Shown here: piece after piece, positions 34,854 through 44,028 of the stretch
How the letters are laid out: each line of letters opens with the position of its first letter
Position numbering within the stretch: position 1 is the stretch's first letter
Assembly (NCBI RefSeq): GCF_003364115.1
Contig: NZ_NXLL01000002.1
Location: 1 to 64,000, forward strand
From: Helicobacter sp. MIT 00-7814
GTDB lineage: Bacteria; Campylobacterota; Campylobacteria; Campylobacterales; Helicobacteraceae
DNA: 64,000 nucleotides
Direction of reading: 5' to 3'
The notes under the pieces: model-generated
The model's input: only the letters and a program-made list of their open reading frames with translations
What the model was told of the DNA's origin: nothing
Databases searched by the model: none
Made by a program: the position numbers and the translations under genes

Positions 34854-36284
34854 TTAAGAAATAAAATCCCCTTTGATAAAATCCTCTTCCAAACTTTTTG
34901 GATAAATCGCATCGCTAAGCGGATCAAAGCTATTTGCGTTTGTGTTTTTTGGCGCATTTTTGAGCGCGTGCTTATAGGCTTCTATCCCAAGGCGCCCCAT
35001 CATCGCAGCATTATCCGAGCAAAACTCTAGCGGGGCATAAAGAGGCGTTTTGCCAAACTCTTTGCAAAGAGATTCTATATGTGTGCGCAAAGTGAGATTT
35101 GCGCTCGCTCCGCCAACCACGCCAAAATATTCAAACTTATCGCCAAAGTGCGCAAAAAATTTCCTTGTCTTATCAAGTAAATGCGCACAGGCAGCACTTT
35201 GAAAGCTTGCGCAAATTTGAGCGATAAAGTTTTTATTCCATTTTAATGTATCACCTTCGCGGAAGTGAATTCCGCTCGGCTCCGCTCCTATTCCATTAAT
35301 CGTATCGTCTCGCGGAAGTGAATTCCGCTTTGCCTCCGCCGAGCTTTGCTCGCGTTCATGTCTGATATTTTTTGACTTTTTAGATTCTGTAGAATCTGCA
35401 ATGTTTTTTGGTTGTCGAGAATCTATTCCATCAATTTGTATCATCTGCGCGGAAGTGAATTCCGCTTCGCCTCCGCCGAGCTGTGCTTCGCGCACATACT
35501 CGATATCTTTTGACTTTTTAGATTCTATAGAATCTACATTTTTTGCGTATTTTTGGATTTCCAAGCGCACGGCGTTTTTTAATCCTGAAAAGCTAAAATT
35601 TAATCCCTTATCGTGTTTGAGTGGAAGTGGCAAGGGGAGAAGTGCGCCATCATATTTGCGCGCAAAAGATTCTACAACTCCACCGCCCGGATAACCAAGG
35701 GAAAGCATTTTTGCCACTTTGTCAAAACTTTCCCCAAAGCTGTCATCAAGGCTTTGAGAAATAAGCGCAATATGCGAAAAATCGCGCATCAAAAGTAGCT
35801 GCGTATGTCCGCCACTCACAAGCAAAATCCCAAGTCCTTTGCCGATTTTTGCTTCCATTTGCCCGATGAAAAGCGAGTAAATATGCCCTTTGAGGTGGTT
35901 GAGATACAAAAGCGGGACATTGAGACTTAGCGCTAACGCATTTGCCATGCATACGCCTTCACTTAGCGTGACGCTAAGTCCGGGGCGGTTGGTAACTGCG
36001 ATGGCTTTAATGGGCGCGAAGGGATTTTCTTTGCAAGATTCTATATTTTGCACTTGGTTTTGCGCCCTTTGTGCGCTAGATTCCAAAAGAAAATTTTTAA
36101 GCTGTTCTAACAAAAGCGGGAGATTCTGCGCGTGTAGGCGTGAGGCGATCTCTGGCACGACACCGCCAAAGCGCGTGTGCGCTAAGTCTTGCGAGATTTT
36201 GCGCGCAAATAAAAGCTCGCAAGTTTCTAAAGAAGTGAGCGCAAGCGAGCTGTCATCGCAGCTAGATTCTATGCTAAGTATCAT
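34854..36284 (-). CDS. tsaD: tRNA threonylcarbamoyladenosine synthase TsaD with repeat-derived insertion
   Basis: 476 residues from MILSIESSCDDSSLAL, the exact start style of H. pylori Gcp. An upstream ATG would overlap the TATAAT at 36324-36329. TsaD transfers threonylcarbamoyl to A37 of ANN-decoding tRNAs. Metal-binding HLKGH and the nucleotide loop VSGGHTQL are present, as is GVVGGASAN near the end. H. pylori TsaD has about 340 residues. The surplus is an insertion of about 97 residues (35250-35540) between RLEIQKYAKN and WNKNFIAQI, made of palindromic repeat units read in three frames. The flanking TsaD sequence is intact, so the protein is probably functional with a surface loop. Confidence 0.9.
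   Translation of the reverse strand: MILSIESSCDDSSLALTSLETCELLFARKISQDLAHTRFGGVVPEIASRLHAQNLPLLLEQLKNFLLESSAQRAQNQVQNIESCKENPFAPIKAIAVTNRPGLSVTLSEGVCMANALALSLNVPLLYLNHLKGHIYSLFIGQMEAKIGKGLGILLVSGGHTQLLLMRDFSHIALISQSLDDSFGESFDKVAKMLSLGYPGGGVVESFARKYDGALLPLPLPLKHDKGLNFSFSGLKNAVRLEIQKYAKNVDSIESKKSKDIEYVREAQLGGGEAEFTSAQMIQIDGIDSRQPKNIADSTESKKSKNIRHEREQSSAEAKRNSLPRDDTINGIGAEPSGIHFREGDTLKWNKNFIAQICASFQSAACAHLLDKTRKFFAHFGDKFEYFGVVGGASANLTLRTHIESLCKEFGKTPLYAPLEFCSDNAAMMGRLGIEAYKHALKNAPKNTNANSFDPLSDAIYPKSLEEDFIKGDFIS
35250..35540 (-). repeat. Palindromic repeat cluster inserted in frame in tsaD
   Basis: The 17-mer GCGGAAGTGAATTCCGC occurs three times, at 35259-35275, 35312-35328 and 35449-35465. The two right-hand copies are part of a roughly 130-bp unit that also carries TTTTTGACTTTTTAGATTCT and CCTCCGCCGAGCT. 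On the coding strand the three cores are read as SGIHFRE, RNSLPR and AEFTSA, that is, in all three frames and without a stop. The same 17-mer (reverse complement) is at 37521-37537. Confidence 0.9.
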
Positions 36285-36323
36285 TGCGGGATTTCCTGTA
36301 GATGTGGATTTATCAAGTAGCGC

Positions 36324-36329
36324 CATTAT
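36324..36329 (-). promoter_or_regulatory. -10 box of tsaD
   Basis: TATAAT on the minus strand about 40 nt before the MILS start codon; no clear -35. It lies head to head with the control region of cbpA. Confidence 0.5.
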
Positions 36330-36372
36330 AGCATAGGACTTTATTTTGTTGTGAAACTTCAATAAAAAGTGC

Positions 36373-36428
36373 TAAACTTGAAAAAGCGTTAAACTTGATT
36401 AACCTAAGCTAAAGTTTTATGATATAAT
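36373..36428 (+). promoter_or_regulatory. cbpA promoter with direct repeats, candidate HspR operator
   Basis: TAAACTTGA occurs at 36373-36381 and again at 36390-36398, 17 bp apart, upstream of a TATAAT at 36423-36428. HspR operators (HAIR, CTTGAGT with its inverted partner) share the CTTGA core, and in H. pylori HspR represses the cbpA-hspR operon. The arrangement here is direct rather than inverted, so the operator call is tentative; the promoter is more secure. Confidence 0.5.
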
Positions 36429-36483
36429 GCCGCTTAATTTTCATATATTTTTTAATTTTAACTATTTTCTTAAAGGAGTAATT

Positions 36484-37380
36484 ATGGCAAAAAGTTTGTA
36501 TCAAACGCTCGAAGTTTCAGAATCCGCAAGTGCCGATGAGATCAAAAAAGCTTATCGCAAACTTGCGCGCAAATACCACCCTGATGTGAATAAGGATCCG
36601 GGCGCGGAGGAGAAGTTTAAAGAGATTAATGCCGCGTATGAGGTGCTAAGCGATGCGCAGAAAAAGGCGCAGTATGATCAGTTTGGGGATTCTATGTTTG
36701 GCGGGCAGAATTTCCACGACTTCACCCGCTCGCAGGGGAATATGAATATCGATGATATTTTAGCCTCGATTTTTGGGCAGGGTGGCTTTGGTGCGGGCAG
36801 AAATCAGAACTTTAACTTTACCTCGCGCGGGGGCTTTGGCGGATTCAATGGATTTGGTGGCTTTGGCGAAGAGATGGTGGATAATGACTTGCATGATAGC
36901 ATCACCATTCCTTTTGAAAGCACCTTGATTGAGGGCAGCAGCTACCACTACAGGGGCAAAGGTGGGGATTTTAATATCAAAATCCCGCAAGGCACGCGCG
37001 ATAATGACACTATCCGACTAAAGGGTAAAGGCAAAAGCTCGCAATTTGGCGTGGGCGACTTGCTACTAAAGGTGCGTGTCGCGCCAAATGATGCATATGA
37101 AATAGATGGCGATGATTTGATAAAAACGCTTGATATTCCGCTAAAAACCGCGCTTTTTGGTGGGAAAATCAAAGTCCAAACATTGCAGAAAGAATTCACC
37201 CTAACTATCCCGCAAAATACCAAAAACGGGCAAAAGCTTCGCATAAAAGAGCTTGGGCTTAAAAACCGCAAGAGTAAGAAAGTGGGCGATTTGTATCTGC
37301 GCGTAAATGTGGTGTTGCCAAAGCTAGAGGAGCTAAATGAAAGCCTTAAAACGGCGCTACAGGAGGGATTGCCAGAGTAG
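36484..37380 (+). CDS. cbpA: DnaJ-family co-chaperone CbpA
   Basis: 298 residues from ATG 36484, with AAAGGAG 6 nt upstream. J-domain residues 1-70 have the HPD motif (YHPDVNKDP); a Gly/Phe-rich linker (75-135, repeated GGFG) and two C-terminal beta domains (from about 145) follow. There is no zinc-finger cysteine module, so it is CbpA-type rather than DnaJ. It stimulates DnaK. In H. pylori it heads the heat-shock operon cbpA-hspR-rarA, the same order as here, but here a 364-bp repeat-filled gap separates it from hspR. Confidence 0.95.
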   Translation: MAKSLYQTLEVSESASADEIKKAYRKLARKYHPDVNKDPGAEEKFKEINAAYEVLSDAQKKAQYDQFGDSMFGGQNFHDFTRSQGNMNIDDILASIFGQGGFGAGRNQNFNFTSRGGFGGFNGFGGFGEEMVDNDLHDSITIPFESTLIEGSSYHYRGKGGDFNIKIPQGTRDNDTIRLKGKGKSSQFGVGDLLLKVRVAPNDAYEIDGDDLIKTLDIPLKTALFGGKIKVQTLQKEFTLTIPQNTKNGQKLRIKELGLKNRKSKKVGDLYLRVNVVLPKLEELNESLKTALQEGLPE

Positions 37381-37433
37381 AGGGCGTGGTTTATCATTGC
37401 AAGCAAGTTAAAATAAGCGAGGTAACCTAAAAA

Positions 37434-37735
37434 GATTCTAGGATTGCTAAAACGCGTTAGAGAATCTGCAGAATCTTATCAACCAAAAAAGGTAAAATAT
37501 GCATGCGAAGCGGAGGCGGAGCGGAATTCACTTCCGCGAAGACGATATAATTTAAAAGGAATAGATTCTCAAACTACCGCATCGCGTTAGAGAATCTTTA
37601 AACTTTAACAATTAGAAAAGGTAAAATATGCACGCGGAGCTGAAAACAAAGCAGAATTTATTTCTGCGAAGTTGGAAGCGCAGCGGAGCTTTGGCGAGTT
37701 TCACTTGCCAAAGTGATACAATAAAAAGGAATTAG
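37434..37735 (+). repeat. Two tandem palindromic repeat elements between cbpA and hspR
   Basis: This gap (37381-37744) holds two related units starting AGATTCT, with shared CGCGTTAGAGAATCT and AAAAGGTAAAATATGCA. The first carries the 17-mer GCGGAATTCACTTCCGC (37521-37537), the second the paired variant GCAGAATTTATTTCTGC (37651-37667). The second also has a CTTTGGC/GCCAAAG hairpin and an open frame of 35 codons (37628-37735) that ends at the ribosome site of hspR. The same family is in tsaD and before the gtrII-like gene. Confidence 0.85.
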
Positions 37736-37744
37736 GAGGCAACA

Positions 37745-38086
37745 ATGAATAGCTACGATGAGCCGGTTTATCTCATTAGCGTGGTAGCGAGAATCTTAGA
37801 AATCCACCCCCAAACCCTGCGTCAATACGAAAAAGAAGGGCTCATCGCGCCCGGGCGCACTGATGGGAAAATGCGCCTGTATTCTCAACGCGATATTGAC
37901 AAGATTAAGACGATTTTGCGCCTCACAAGGGATTTGGGCGTCAATCTCGCGGGCGTGGATATTATTTTGCGCTTAAAAGAGCGCTTAGATGAGCTAGATT
38001 CTATGCTTGATGAGTTTAAGGGTAAGGCGGAAAATTCCGTCAAAGTCAAGCAAAGCTCGTATGAAATCATCCTTTTTAAGAAATAG
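37745..38086 (+). CDS. hspR: MerR-type heat-shock repressor HspR
   Basis: 113 residues, ATG behind TTAGGAGGC. The MerR helix-turn-helix is at about 10-60 (YLISVVARILEIHPQTLRQYEKEGLI, then RLYSQRDIDKI) and a short C-terminal coiled coil (80-100) follows. HspR represses the groES-groEL, hrcA-grpE-dnaK and cbpA operons in Helicobacter. It is followed 2 nt later by rarA. The repeat elements just upstream may alter its transcription or coupling to cbpA. Confidence 0.95.
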   Translation: MNSYDEPVYLISVVARILEIHPQTLRQYEKEGLIAPGRTDGKMRLYSQRDIDKIKTILRLTRDLGVNLAGVDIILRLKERLDELDSMLDEFKGKAENSVKVKQSSYEIILFKK

Positions 38087-38088
38087 CT

Positions 38089-39273
38089 ATGCGTAATCTC
38101 GCTAAGCTCTTGCGCCCAAAGAGCCTCGATGAGTTCATCGGGCAGGGGCATATCATCGGGGAGAATGCCCCCTTGCGTAAAAATCTTTCTTCCCCGCCTC
38201 ATTGCATTTTTTATGGACCGCCCGGCTGTGGGAAAACGACTTTAGCACAAATCATTTGCAAGCAGCTAGGGCGCGAGATTGGCTATTTTAACGCCACAGC
38301 ATTTAAGCTTGAAGAACTAAAAAATTTTCTTGCGCGCTTTAGCGGGAGCTTACTAAAAAGCGCGGTGTTTATTGATGAGATCCACCGCCTTTCAAAGCCA
38401 CAGCAGGAGTTTTTGCTTCCTATTATGGAGGAGGGCGAGACGCTTATTTTTGGTGCAAGCACGAATAATCCTTTCTACACGCTCACAAATGCTATCCGCT
38501 CAAGGTGCTTTTTGTTTGAGTTTAAGCCTTTGAGCCACGCGGATTTGGAGCGTTTGTTACAAAAGGCGCTTACACTCTATCCAAAAGCGCTAGATTCTAA
38601 TGCTAAAGCGTATTTGATAGAATCTAGCGGAGGCGATGCAAGGGCAATGCTAAATTTGCTTGACTGCGCGCTTGATTTAGAATCTATAAATATCGAAAAT
38701 CTCAAAGCCCTGCGTCCTTTTAGCCTGCATGATGGCGCGAGCGAAGATGACACGCATTACAACCTTGCAAGCGCGCTTATTAAATCCATCCGCGGAAGCG
38801 ATGTCAATGCCGCGATTTACTACCTTGCGCGCTTGATTGAAGGCGGGGAGAATCCAGAATTTATCGCGCGTCGCCTAGTGATTTTAGCAAGTGAAGATAT
38901 TGGCAATGCCAACCCAAATGCGCTCAATCTCGCCACTTCCACGCTTTTAAGTGTGGAAAAAATCGGCTATCCTGAAGCGCGCATTATCCTTTCGCAATGC
39001 GTGATCTATCTCGCCTCTTCGCCAAAAAGCAACACCGCCTACAAAGCCATAAATAAGGCGATTTCCTGCGTGAAAGAAGGCAAGATTTTTCCCATTGTGT
39101 CAAATATTTTGCCACACTCAAAGGAATATCTCTATCCGCACGATTTTGGGGGCTTTGTGGAGCAGCGCTATTTGCAAGAGGATTTGGAATTTGTAGAATC
39201 CACCGCAAAAGGCTTTGAAAAAACGCTTAATGAGTGGCTGGCAAAAATTAAGAGTAAAAAAGGGCAGGAATGA
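38089..39273 (+). CDS. rarA: Replication-associated recombination protein RarA (MgsA)
   Basis: 394 residues. AAA+ ATPase with Walker A FYGPPGCGKTT (about 43-53), Walker B VFIDEIHR, sensor 1 GASTNNP, and the RarA C-terminal tetramerisation domain (GGENPEFIARRLVILASEDIG onward). It acts at stalled replication forks and at single-strand gaps. Its place after hspR matches the H. pylori operon. The stop overlaps the next ATG (ATGA). Confidence 0.92.
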   Translation: MRNLAKLLRPKSLDEFIGQGHIIGENAPLRKNLSSPPHCIFYGPPGCGKTTLAQIICKQLGREIGYFNATAFKLEELKNFLARFSGSLLKSAVFIDEIHRLSKPQQEFLLPIMEEGETLIFGASTNNPFYTLTNAIRSRCFLFEFKPLSHADLERLLQKALTLYPKALDSNAKAYLIESSGGDARAMLNLLDCALDLESINIENLKALRPFSLHDGASEDDTHYNLASALIKSIRGSDVNAAIYYLARLIEGGENPEFIARRLVILASEDIGNANPNALNLATSTLLSVEKIGYPEARIILSQCVIYLASSPKSNTAYKAINKAISCVKEGKIFPIVSNILPHSKEYLYPHDFGGFVEQRYLQEDLEFVESTAKGFEKTLNEWLAKIKSKKGQE

Positions 39274-40211
39274 GCGCGCGCAGTGGATTTTTAGCAAAGC
39301 ATTTTTGCGCGATTTTTGCGCTTATTTTTTTAATCCCAAAAACTTGTGCGCTGGCTGATGATGACGCGATTTTCAAAGAGCAAAAAGTTGGCTGGCAGAT
39401 TGATTTAAAGCGCATTTCGATTAACTTTTCCTCTACCACTTTGCGTAATCAAGATATCTATAGTATCGCGGCGGATACGCGCTTGCAAGGGGATTCTCAA
39501 ATTGTCGCGCAAGGGTATTTGAATCTCAATATGGATTATTACACGCCAAATTTTGTGATTTTTAACTCGCTTCTTGCGGAATATGGGCGCACAATCATTT
39601 TCCCCAAAAATGCGCCCAGCGTGGATAACAAGACGCTTGATAGAATCTTGCTAAGCTCGGATTATACGCAACGCCTTTGGGAGTTTGACTCATTTTTGGG
39701 ATTTTCAAGCTGGTATTTTGAGCTAGGACCTTATAGCAAGCTTGCGTATCAGACGGAGTTTGTGGCTTCAAGCACGCTTGGGCGCAGGCAGATTGTGCGT
39801 GCAAATATCGGCGTGAAGCTTTTTAGCGGATTGGTGCTAAAGGATTTTGCGCTTACACTTTTTGGCGAAAAGGATTTTAACCCAAACATTCAAGCCCAAA
39901 GCCTAGGAATGGAGCTTGGAATGGTGTATGAAAAGAAGTTTAAAAACAGCGGGAAGCTGTATTATATGCTGAATGCGCGCGATTATATTTTTAGCACTAC
40001 TTCAAGCGCGTATGATCCCAAATACTCGCTGGAGTTTGAGCTGCGCTATGATTTGAGCTTGTATAAGAATCTCAATATCGCGCCTTTTATGAAAGTCTAT
40101 GCGCTGCAGGGGAAATACTTTGATAGAAGCGGAAGCAATGTAATGCTTGGCATGGTGTTTTCCTTTGGCAAAATTCTGCGCGAAGCACCATTTGAGATTG
40201 TGGAGAAATAG
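39270..40211 (+). CDS. Putative outer-membrane beta-barrel protein
   Basis: 313 residues with a signal peptide (cleaved near TCALA). The mature protein shows alternating hydrophobic strands ending in aromatic residues (NLNMDYYTPNFVIF, SSWYFELGPYSKLAY, KLYYMLNARDYIF, LEFELRYDLSLY), typical of a transmembrane barrel of about 10-12 strands. No catalytic motif of PldA was found. It is coupled to rarA by ATGA. Function unknown. Confidence 0.7.
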   Translation: MSARSGFLAKHFCAIFALIFLIPKTCALADDDAIFKEQKVGWQIDLKRISINFSSTTLRNQDIYSIAADTRLQGDSQIVAQGYLNLNMDYYTPNFVIFNSLLAEYGRTIIFPKNAPSVDNKTLDRILLSSDYTQRLWEFDSFLGFSSWYFELGPYSKLAYQTEFVASSTLGRRQIVRANIGVKLFSGLVLKDFALTLFGEKDFNPNIQAQSLGMELGMVYEKKFKNSGKLYYMLNARDYIFSTTSSAYDPKYSLEFELRYDLSLYKNLNIAPFMKVYALQGKYFDRSGSNVMLGMVFSFGKILREAPFEIVEK

Positions 40212-40217
40212 GGGGCT

Positions 40218-41882
40218 TTAGGATTTTTTATACAAGCCATTTTTGCAAAACTTACGCTTGTTTGCGATGGTGTCAAGGTAAATGTTGTGGTTAGATTCTA
40301 GCATTTCTCGTGTGTTTTCAGCATGGTAGAGATGGTAGGCAATCGCGCTAAATTTTAGCGGGCGCAATTCCCCGCCATTAAACAAAAAGCGCGCCACAAA
40401 TTCAGAATCTTCGCGCCCCCAGCCTACAAAATCTTCATTAAAGCCATTTATCGCCACGCAATCACTTTTGAAAAATCCCATATTGCACCCGCGAATCCCT
40501 TTGATAAAATCCTTGCGCTTGAAATAGCGGGCATTTTTGCTTGAAAATGTAAAGAGAAATTTTGCTAAAAAGGCGATTCTGTGGCTTTTAAAAGAGCGCG
40601 TGCTAAAGGCTTTTTTATAAGAATCCACACTAAGCCCAGCAAAATTTTTAGAATCTGTCGTGTGTGTTTGCATAATCTCTTGCGTAATTATAGAATCTAA
40701 AATCACCCTTGAGCCCTGCACAAACACGCCTTTGCGTGCGAAACGCAAATGATCATCAATAAAGTGAGATTCTAGCACCATATCACCATCAATGATGATG
40801 ATGTATTCCCCGCGCGCCTCATGTAGGGCGTGATTGCGGATTTTGCTAAGGCGAAAGCCCTTGTCCTCCTGCCAAATATGACGCAACTCGCAAGGGAAAA
40901 TGCGCTTATAAGATTCTATCAATTCCCTTGTGTCCTCTTTACTCCCATCATCAGCGATGAGAACTTCATTTGGCAAGGTTTGCAGTCCTAGGACAGAATC
41001 TAGCACGAGCGAAAGGCGCTCTTTTTGGTTGTAAGTTGTGATGATGAGCGAACAGCTCTGCGGGCGTGCGTTGTGGGATTCATAAAGTTTCATATATTTG
41101 AAAAACGCGCCCAATGCGTTGCAAGTGCTAATCACAAAGCCCTTGTATCCAAACAAAAAGCCTTTTTTGAAAAAATAATTTCTTACAAAGCTCCATGCGC
41201 CATGCGTCAATGCTTTAAAAATCGAGCTTTTTTTGTGTGGATTTTGCTTGACATAAAGGCTTGTGTAGTGTTGCATTTTATCAAGCAAATGCGTAATGTC
41301 TTTAAAGGCATAATGCTTCAAACTTGCCTGTGGCGGGAGTTTGATTGCGCGCGCGTCTTTTGGGATTATGAGGCTTTCATGCACGAGATTTTCATTAAAG
41401 CGCGTGTAGGTTTTGTTATACACGCGCCACACGAAGTCTGGATACCACCCGCACGCCTTTATCCACTCGCCATTGTAGAGATTCTTGCGACTGAAGGCTA
41501 AGATTGTCTCTTTTGGAATCTCGTGCGTGCTTTGCGTTGTGTTTTGCGAAGTTTTTTGCGTCGTGTTTTGCGCCCCAAAAATGTGCTCCAACTCCGCTAA
41601 CGCGCTAGATTCCACTACTTCATCAGAATCTACAATACAAATCCACTCATTGCGTGCAAAGCTCGCACAAAGATTTTTCAGCGCGCCAAAGCCGATAAAC
41701 TCACTCTCAAACACGCGCAGATTCCCATAGCTTTCATTAAACGCGCGCGCAATCTCAAGCGTGCTATCCGTGCTTTTATTATCAAGCAAAATAATCTCAT
41801 CAAATACGCGCAGAGATTCTAAGCACTCTCTTAGCGTCTCTTGGGCGTTTTTGACTAAAATACAAGCGCTTATTTGTAGCAT
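40218..41882 (-). CDS. Two-domain glycosyltransferase (GT2 + GT2)
   Basis: 554 residues from ATG 41882 (AAAGGCT upstream). The N-terminal domain (1-250) is a WaaE/KdtX-like family 2 transferase: ISACILVKNAQETL, then the metal site VDSDEVVE. The C-terminal domain (280-550) is a second GT2 of the chondroitin-synthase/GalT type: SLIITTYNQ, DDGSKEDT, IDGDMVL, GCNMGFFKSD and the acceptor site WGREDSEF. Both probably add sugars to the lipopolysaccharide core or outer chain. Such genes are usually separate; the fusion should couple two consecutive transfers. Confidence 0.85.
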   Translation of the reverse strand: MLQISACILVKNAQETLRECLESLRVFDEIILLDNKSTDSTLEIARAFNESYGNLRVFESEFIGFGALKNLCASFARNEWICIVDSDEVVESSALAELEHIFGAQNTTQKTSQNTTQSTHEIPKETILAFSRKNLYNGEWIKACGWYPDFVWRVYNKTYTRFNENLVHESLIIPKDARAIKLPPQASLKHYAFKDITHLLDKMQHYTSLYVKQNPHKKSSIFKALTHGAWSFVRNYFFKKGFLFGYKGFVISTCNALGAFFKYMKLYESHNARPQSCSLIITTYNQKERLSLVLDSVLGLQTLPNEVLIADDGSKEDTRELIESYKRIFPCELRHIWQEDKGFRLSKIRNHALHEARGEYIIIIDGDMVLESHFIDDHLRFARKGVFVQGSRVILDSIITQEIMQTHTTDSKNFAGLSVDSYKKAFSTRSFKSHRIAFLAKFLFTFSSKNARYFKRKDFIKGIRGCNMGFFKSDCVAINGFNEDFVGWGREDSEFVARFLFNGGELRPLKFSAIAYHLYHAENTREMLESNHNIYLDTIANKRKFCKNGLYKKS

Positions 41883-42016
41883 GGCTAGCCTTTGAAAATT
41901 GTTTGATTGCAAGTTTTTGGTTGCAAATTTTTAGGATTTTGCGCGCGATTATAGCAGATTTTGCGCGTGATTGGCTACAATGCCAGATTTAAGAAAATTC
42001 AAAAAAAGTAGGAAAA

Positions 42017-43057
42017 ATGAGTGGATTTAGTAAATTTTTTCACGCGTTGCATATTATGAAAGAGGGCGCAAAAAGCGCATTTTGGGGCATTTCCTTGACG
42101 CTTATCTTAAGCCTTGCAAGCCTTTATATCGCTACAATCCCGCAAGTGGCGCAATATCACATCTCCGCGCTCATCATTGGCATTTTGCTTGGCATTGTCT
42201 TTTCGCCATTGTATGCAAGCACGCGCGCGCAGTGCGAGTTTGGGATAAATTTCAGCGCGAAGAGATTGTTGCGCCTTGGCATCGTGCTGTATGGACTGCG
42301 CGTAAGCGTTGATGGGCTTATGAGCGTGGGGCTACATGGCGTGCTTATAAGCGTGCTTGTCGTTGTTGGAATCTTAGTTCTTGGCGTGTTTGTGGGCGTG
42401 AAGATTCTGAAAATGGATAAGGAGTTGGCACTTTTGATAAGTTCAGGGAGCGCGATTTGCGGTGCTGCGGCAGTCTTGGCTGTGGAATCTGCCATAAAAT
42501 CCGCCCCGCATAAAAGTATCATCGCGCTTGCGTGCGTGGTGCTTTTTGGGCTTGTGGGAATGTTTGCCTATCCGCTGGTGCATTCTTTGAGCGATTTGGG
42601 GCTAAGCGAAAGTCAGTGGGGTATGTATATCGGCGCGAGTTTGCATGAAGTGGCAAATGTCGTGGGCGCTGGGAGCGCGCTAAGCGATGAGGGAAGCGCT
42701 GTTGCGGTGATTATCAAAATGATACGCGTGCTGTTGCTTATCCCTGTGCTACTGCTTATACCGCTATTTTTTTCAAGCACAGATGCGGGTAAATCGCGCA
42801 AATTACATATCCCATATTTTGCTTTTGGATTTTTAGCAATGGTGGTGCTAAACTCTGTTATTTCCTTGCCTGCGCAGGTTGTGGAGTTTTTTAACACGCT
42901 TTGTGTGCTGTGCTTGAGTATGGCGATGAGTGCGCTAGGCTTGCAAATTGATTTTAAAAAGTTCGCAAATTTTGGTGCGCAAGCTTTTGTGTTGGCGTTG
43001 ATACTTTTTGTCGCGCTTATTATTGGTGGCTATGTCCTTGTACGCGTGATTGCGTAG
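42017..43057 (+). CDS. YeiH/UPF0324-family membrane protein
   Basis: 346 residues with about ten hydrophobic segments. Family landmarks: GIVLYGLRVSVDGLM near 85-105, SGSAICGAAAVLAVESAIKS near 142-161, GMYIGASLHEVANVVGAGSALS near 200-221, and MSALGLQIDFKKF near the end. It belongs to a family of putative anion (sulfate-like) exporters with no firm substrate. It is single, with converging neighbours. Confidence 0.9.
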   Translation: MSGFSKFFHALHIMKEGAKSAFWGISLTLILSLASLYIATIPQVAQYHISALIIGILLGIVFSPLYASTRAQCEFGINFSAKRLLRLGIVLYGLRVSVDGLMSVGLHGVLISVLVVVGILVLGVFVGVKILKMDKELALLISSGSAICGAAAVLAVESAIKSAPHKSIIALACVVLFGLVGMFAYPLVHSLSDLGLSESQWGMYIGASLHEVANVVGAGSALSDEGSAVAVIIKMIRVLLLIPVLLLIPLFFSSTDAGKSRKLHIPYFAFGFLAMVVLNSVISLPAQVVEFFNTLCVLCLSMAMSALGLQIDFKKFANFGAQAFVLALILFVALIIGGYVLVRVIA

Positions 43058-43173
43058 GGGATTATTGAGAGGAAAAAGAAAGGTAGATTCTCAAATTTTC
43101 AAAGAGAATCCGCACGCACAAAATATACATAATCTTGCGCGCAAAGAGTTTGTATGAAAAAGCGTGCCAAAAG

Positions 43174-44028
43174 CTATTTTAGCTCAACTTTTAGCACCTT
43201 GTTTTCGAGCATTTTTGGGATATAAAGCGTGTTTTTATCCACAAAGAAATCCGCCGGACCTTGCAGAAATGGAAGTTCTAGCGCGCTTACTTTGCCTTTG
43301 CTTATGCGATAAATCACACCTTGCAGATTCTCGCCCCATGAGCTTACCAAAATATCGCCATTTTCAAGCACTGCAACGCCATCATACGCGCCTTTTGTCT
43401 CAAGCAAAGTCTCAAGCTTTTTGCTCGCCAGATTTAGGCGCACAACCTTGCCGCCACTCACGCCATCTGGGTGATAGCCCGCGATGATGAGCGCGTTATT
43501 TTGCTTGTCAATCGCTAGCCCATTGCCGCCGCCAAACTCGCTCAAATCAAGCTTATAAAACTCCTCGATTGCGTTGTTTGTAAGGTTAATTTTATGTATT
43601 ATCCCCGTGCCAGTGTCGCTTATCAGCAAAGTTTTAGAATCTAGCACAGCGATATCATTCAAAAACACCGCGCCACTTATTGGAAGCTTTAAGCTTTGCT
43701 TTTTGCTATTGACATCAAAGGCGTAAAGCGTGTCAATATCCACAACAAATAGGCGATTATCAAGCCTTGCCATGCCTTTTGGGGCGTTGAGATTCTGTAT
43801 GAACGCGCGCTCAATGAACTTGCCATTTTTATCAAGCTTTGAGATAAAGCCATCATTATCTTTTGCTAGAGGCTCGGGCTTTGCGCCAATATTGCTGACA
43901 TAGATAAAGTTAGAATCCACAAACACGCTCTCCGGCGCGCCAAAACCTTCTAAATCCTTAGTCTCATTTGCCAGCGCTTGAGCACAGCACAAACTAACTC
44001 CTAAAACTACACCTGTGAAAAACTTCAT
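43174..44028 (-). CDS. Periplasmic SMP-30/NHL-like beta-propeller protein
   Basis: 284 residues with signal peptide (cleaved near AQALA). Repeated blade sequences such as PESVFVDSNFIYVSNIG, LFVVDIDTLYAFD, NDIAVLDSKTLLISDTG, NGLAIDKQNNALIIAGY and DGVAVLENGDILVSSWG indicate a six-bladed propeller of the gluconolactonase/NHL type. A hydrolase-like calcium site is possible but cannot be confirmed. A ribosome site precedes the ATG (AAGGAGACAAA). Confidence 0.8.
   Translation of the reverse strand: MKFFTGVVLGVSLCCAQALANETKDLEGFGAPESVFVDSNFIYVSNIGAKPEPLAKDNDGFISKLDKNGKFIERAFIQNLNAPKGMARLDNRLFVVDIDTLYAFDVNSKKQSLKLPISGAVFLNDIAVLDSKTLLISDTGTGIIHKINLTNNAIEEFYKLDLSEFGGGNGLAIDKQNNALIIAGYHPDGVSGGKVVRLNLASKKLETLLETKGAYDGVAVLENGDILVSSWGENLQGVIYRISKGKVSALELPFLQGPADFFVDKNTLYIPKMLENKVLKVELK

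Noticed and set aside
43086-43110. Terminator hairpin between the YeiH and beta-propeller genes (GATTCTC/GAGAATC)
   Set aside because: Seven-bp stem without a T-run on either side; AGATTCT words are very common in this genome, so chance pairing is likely.
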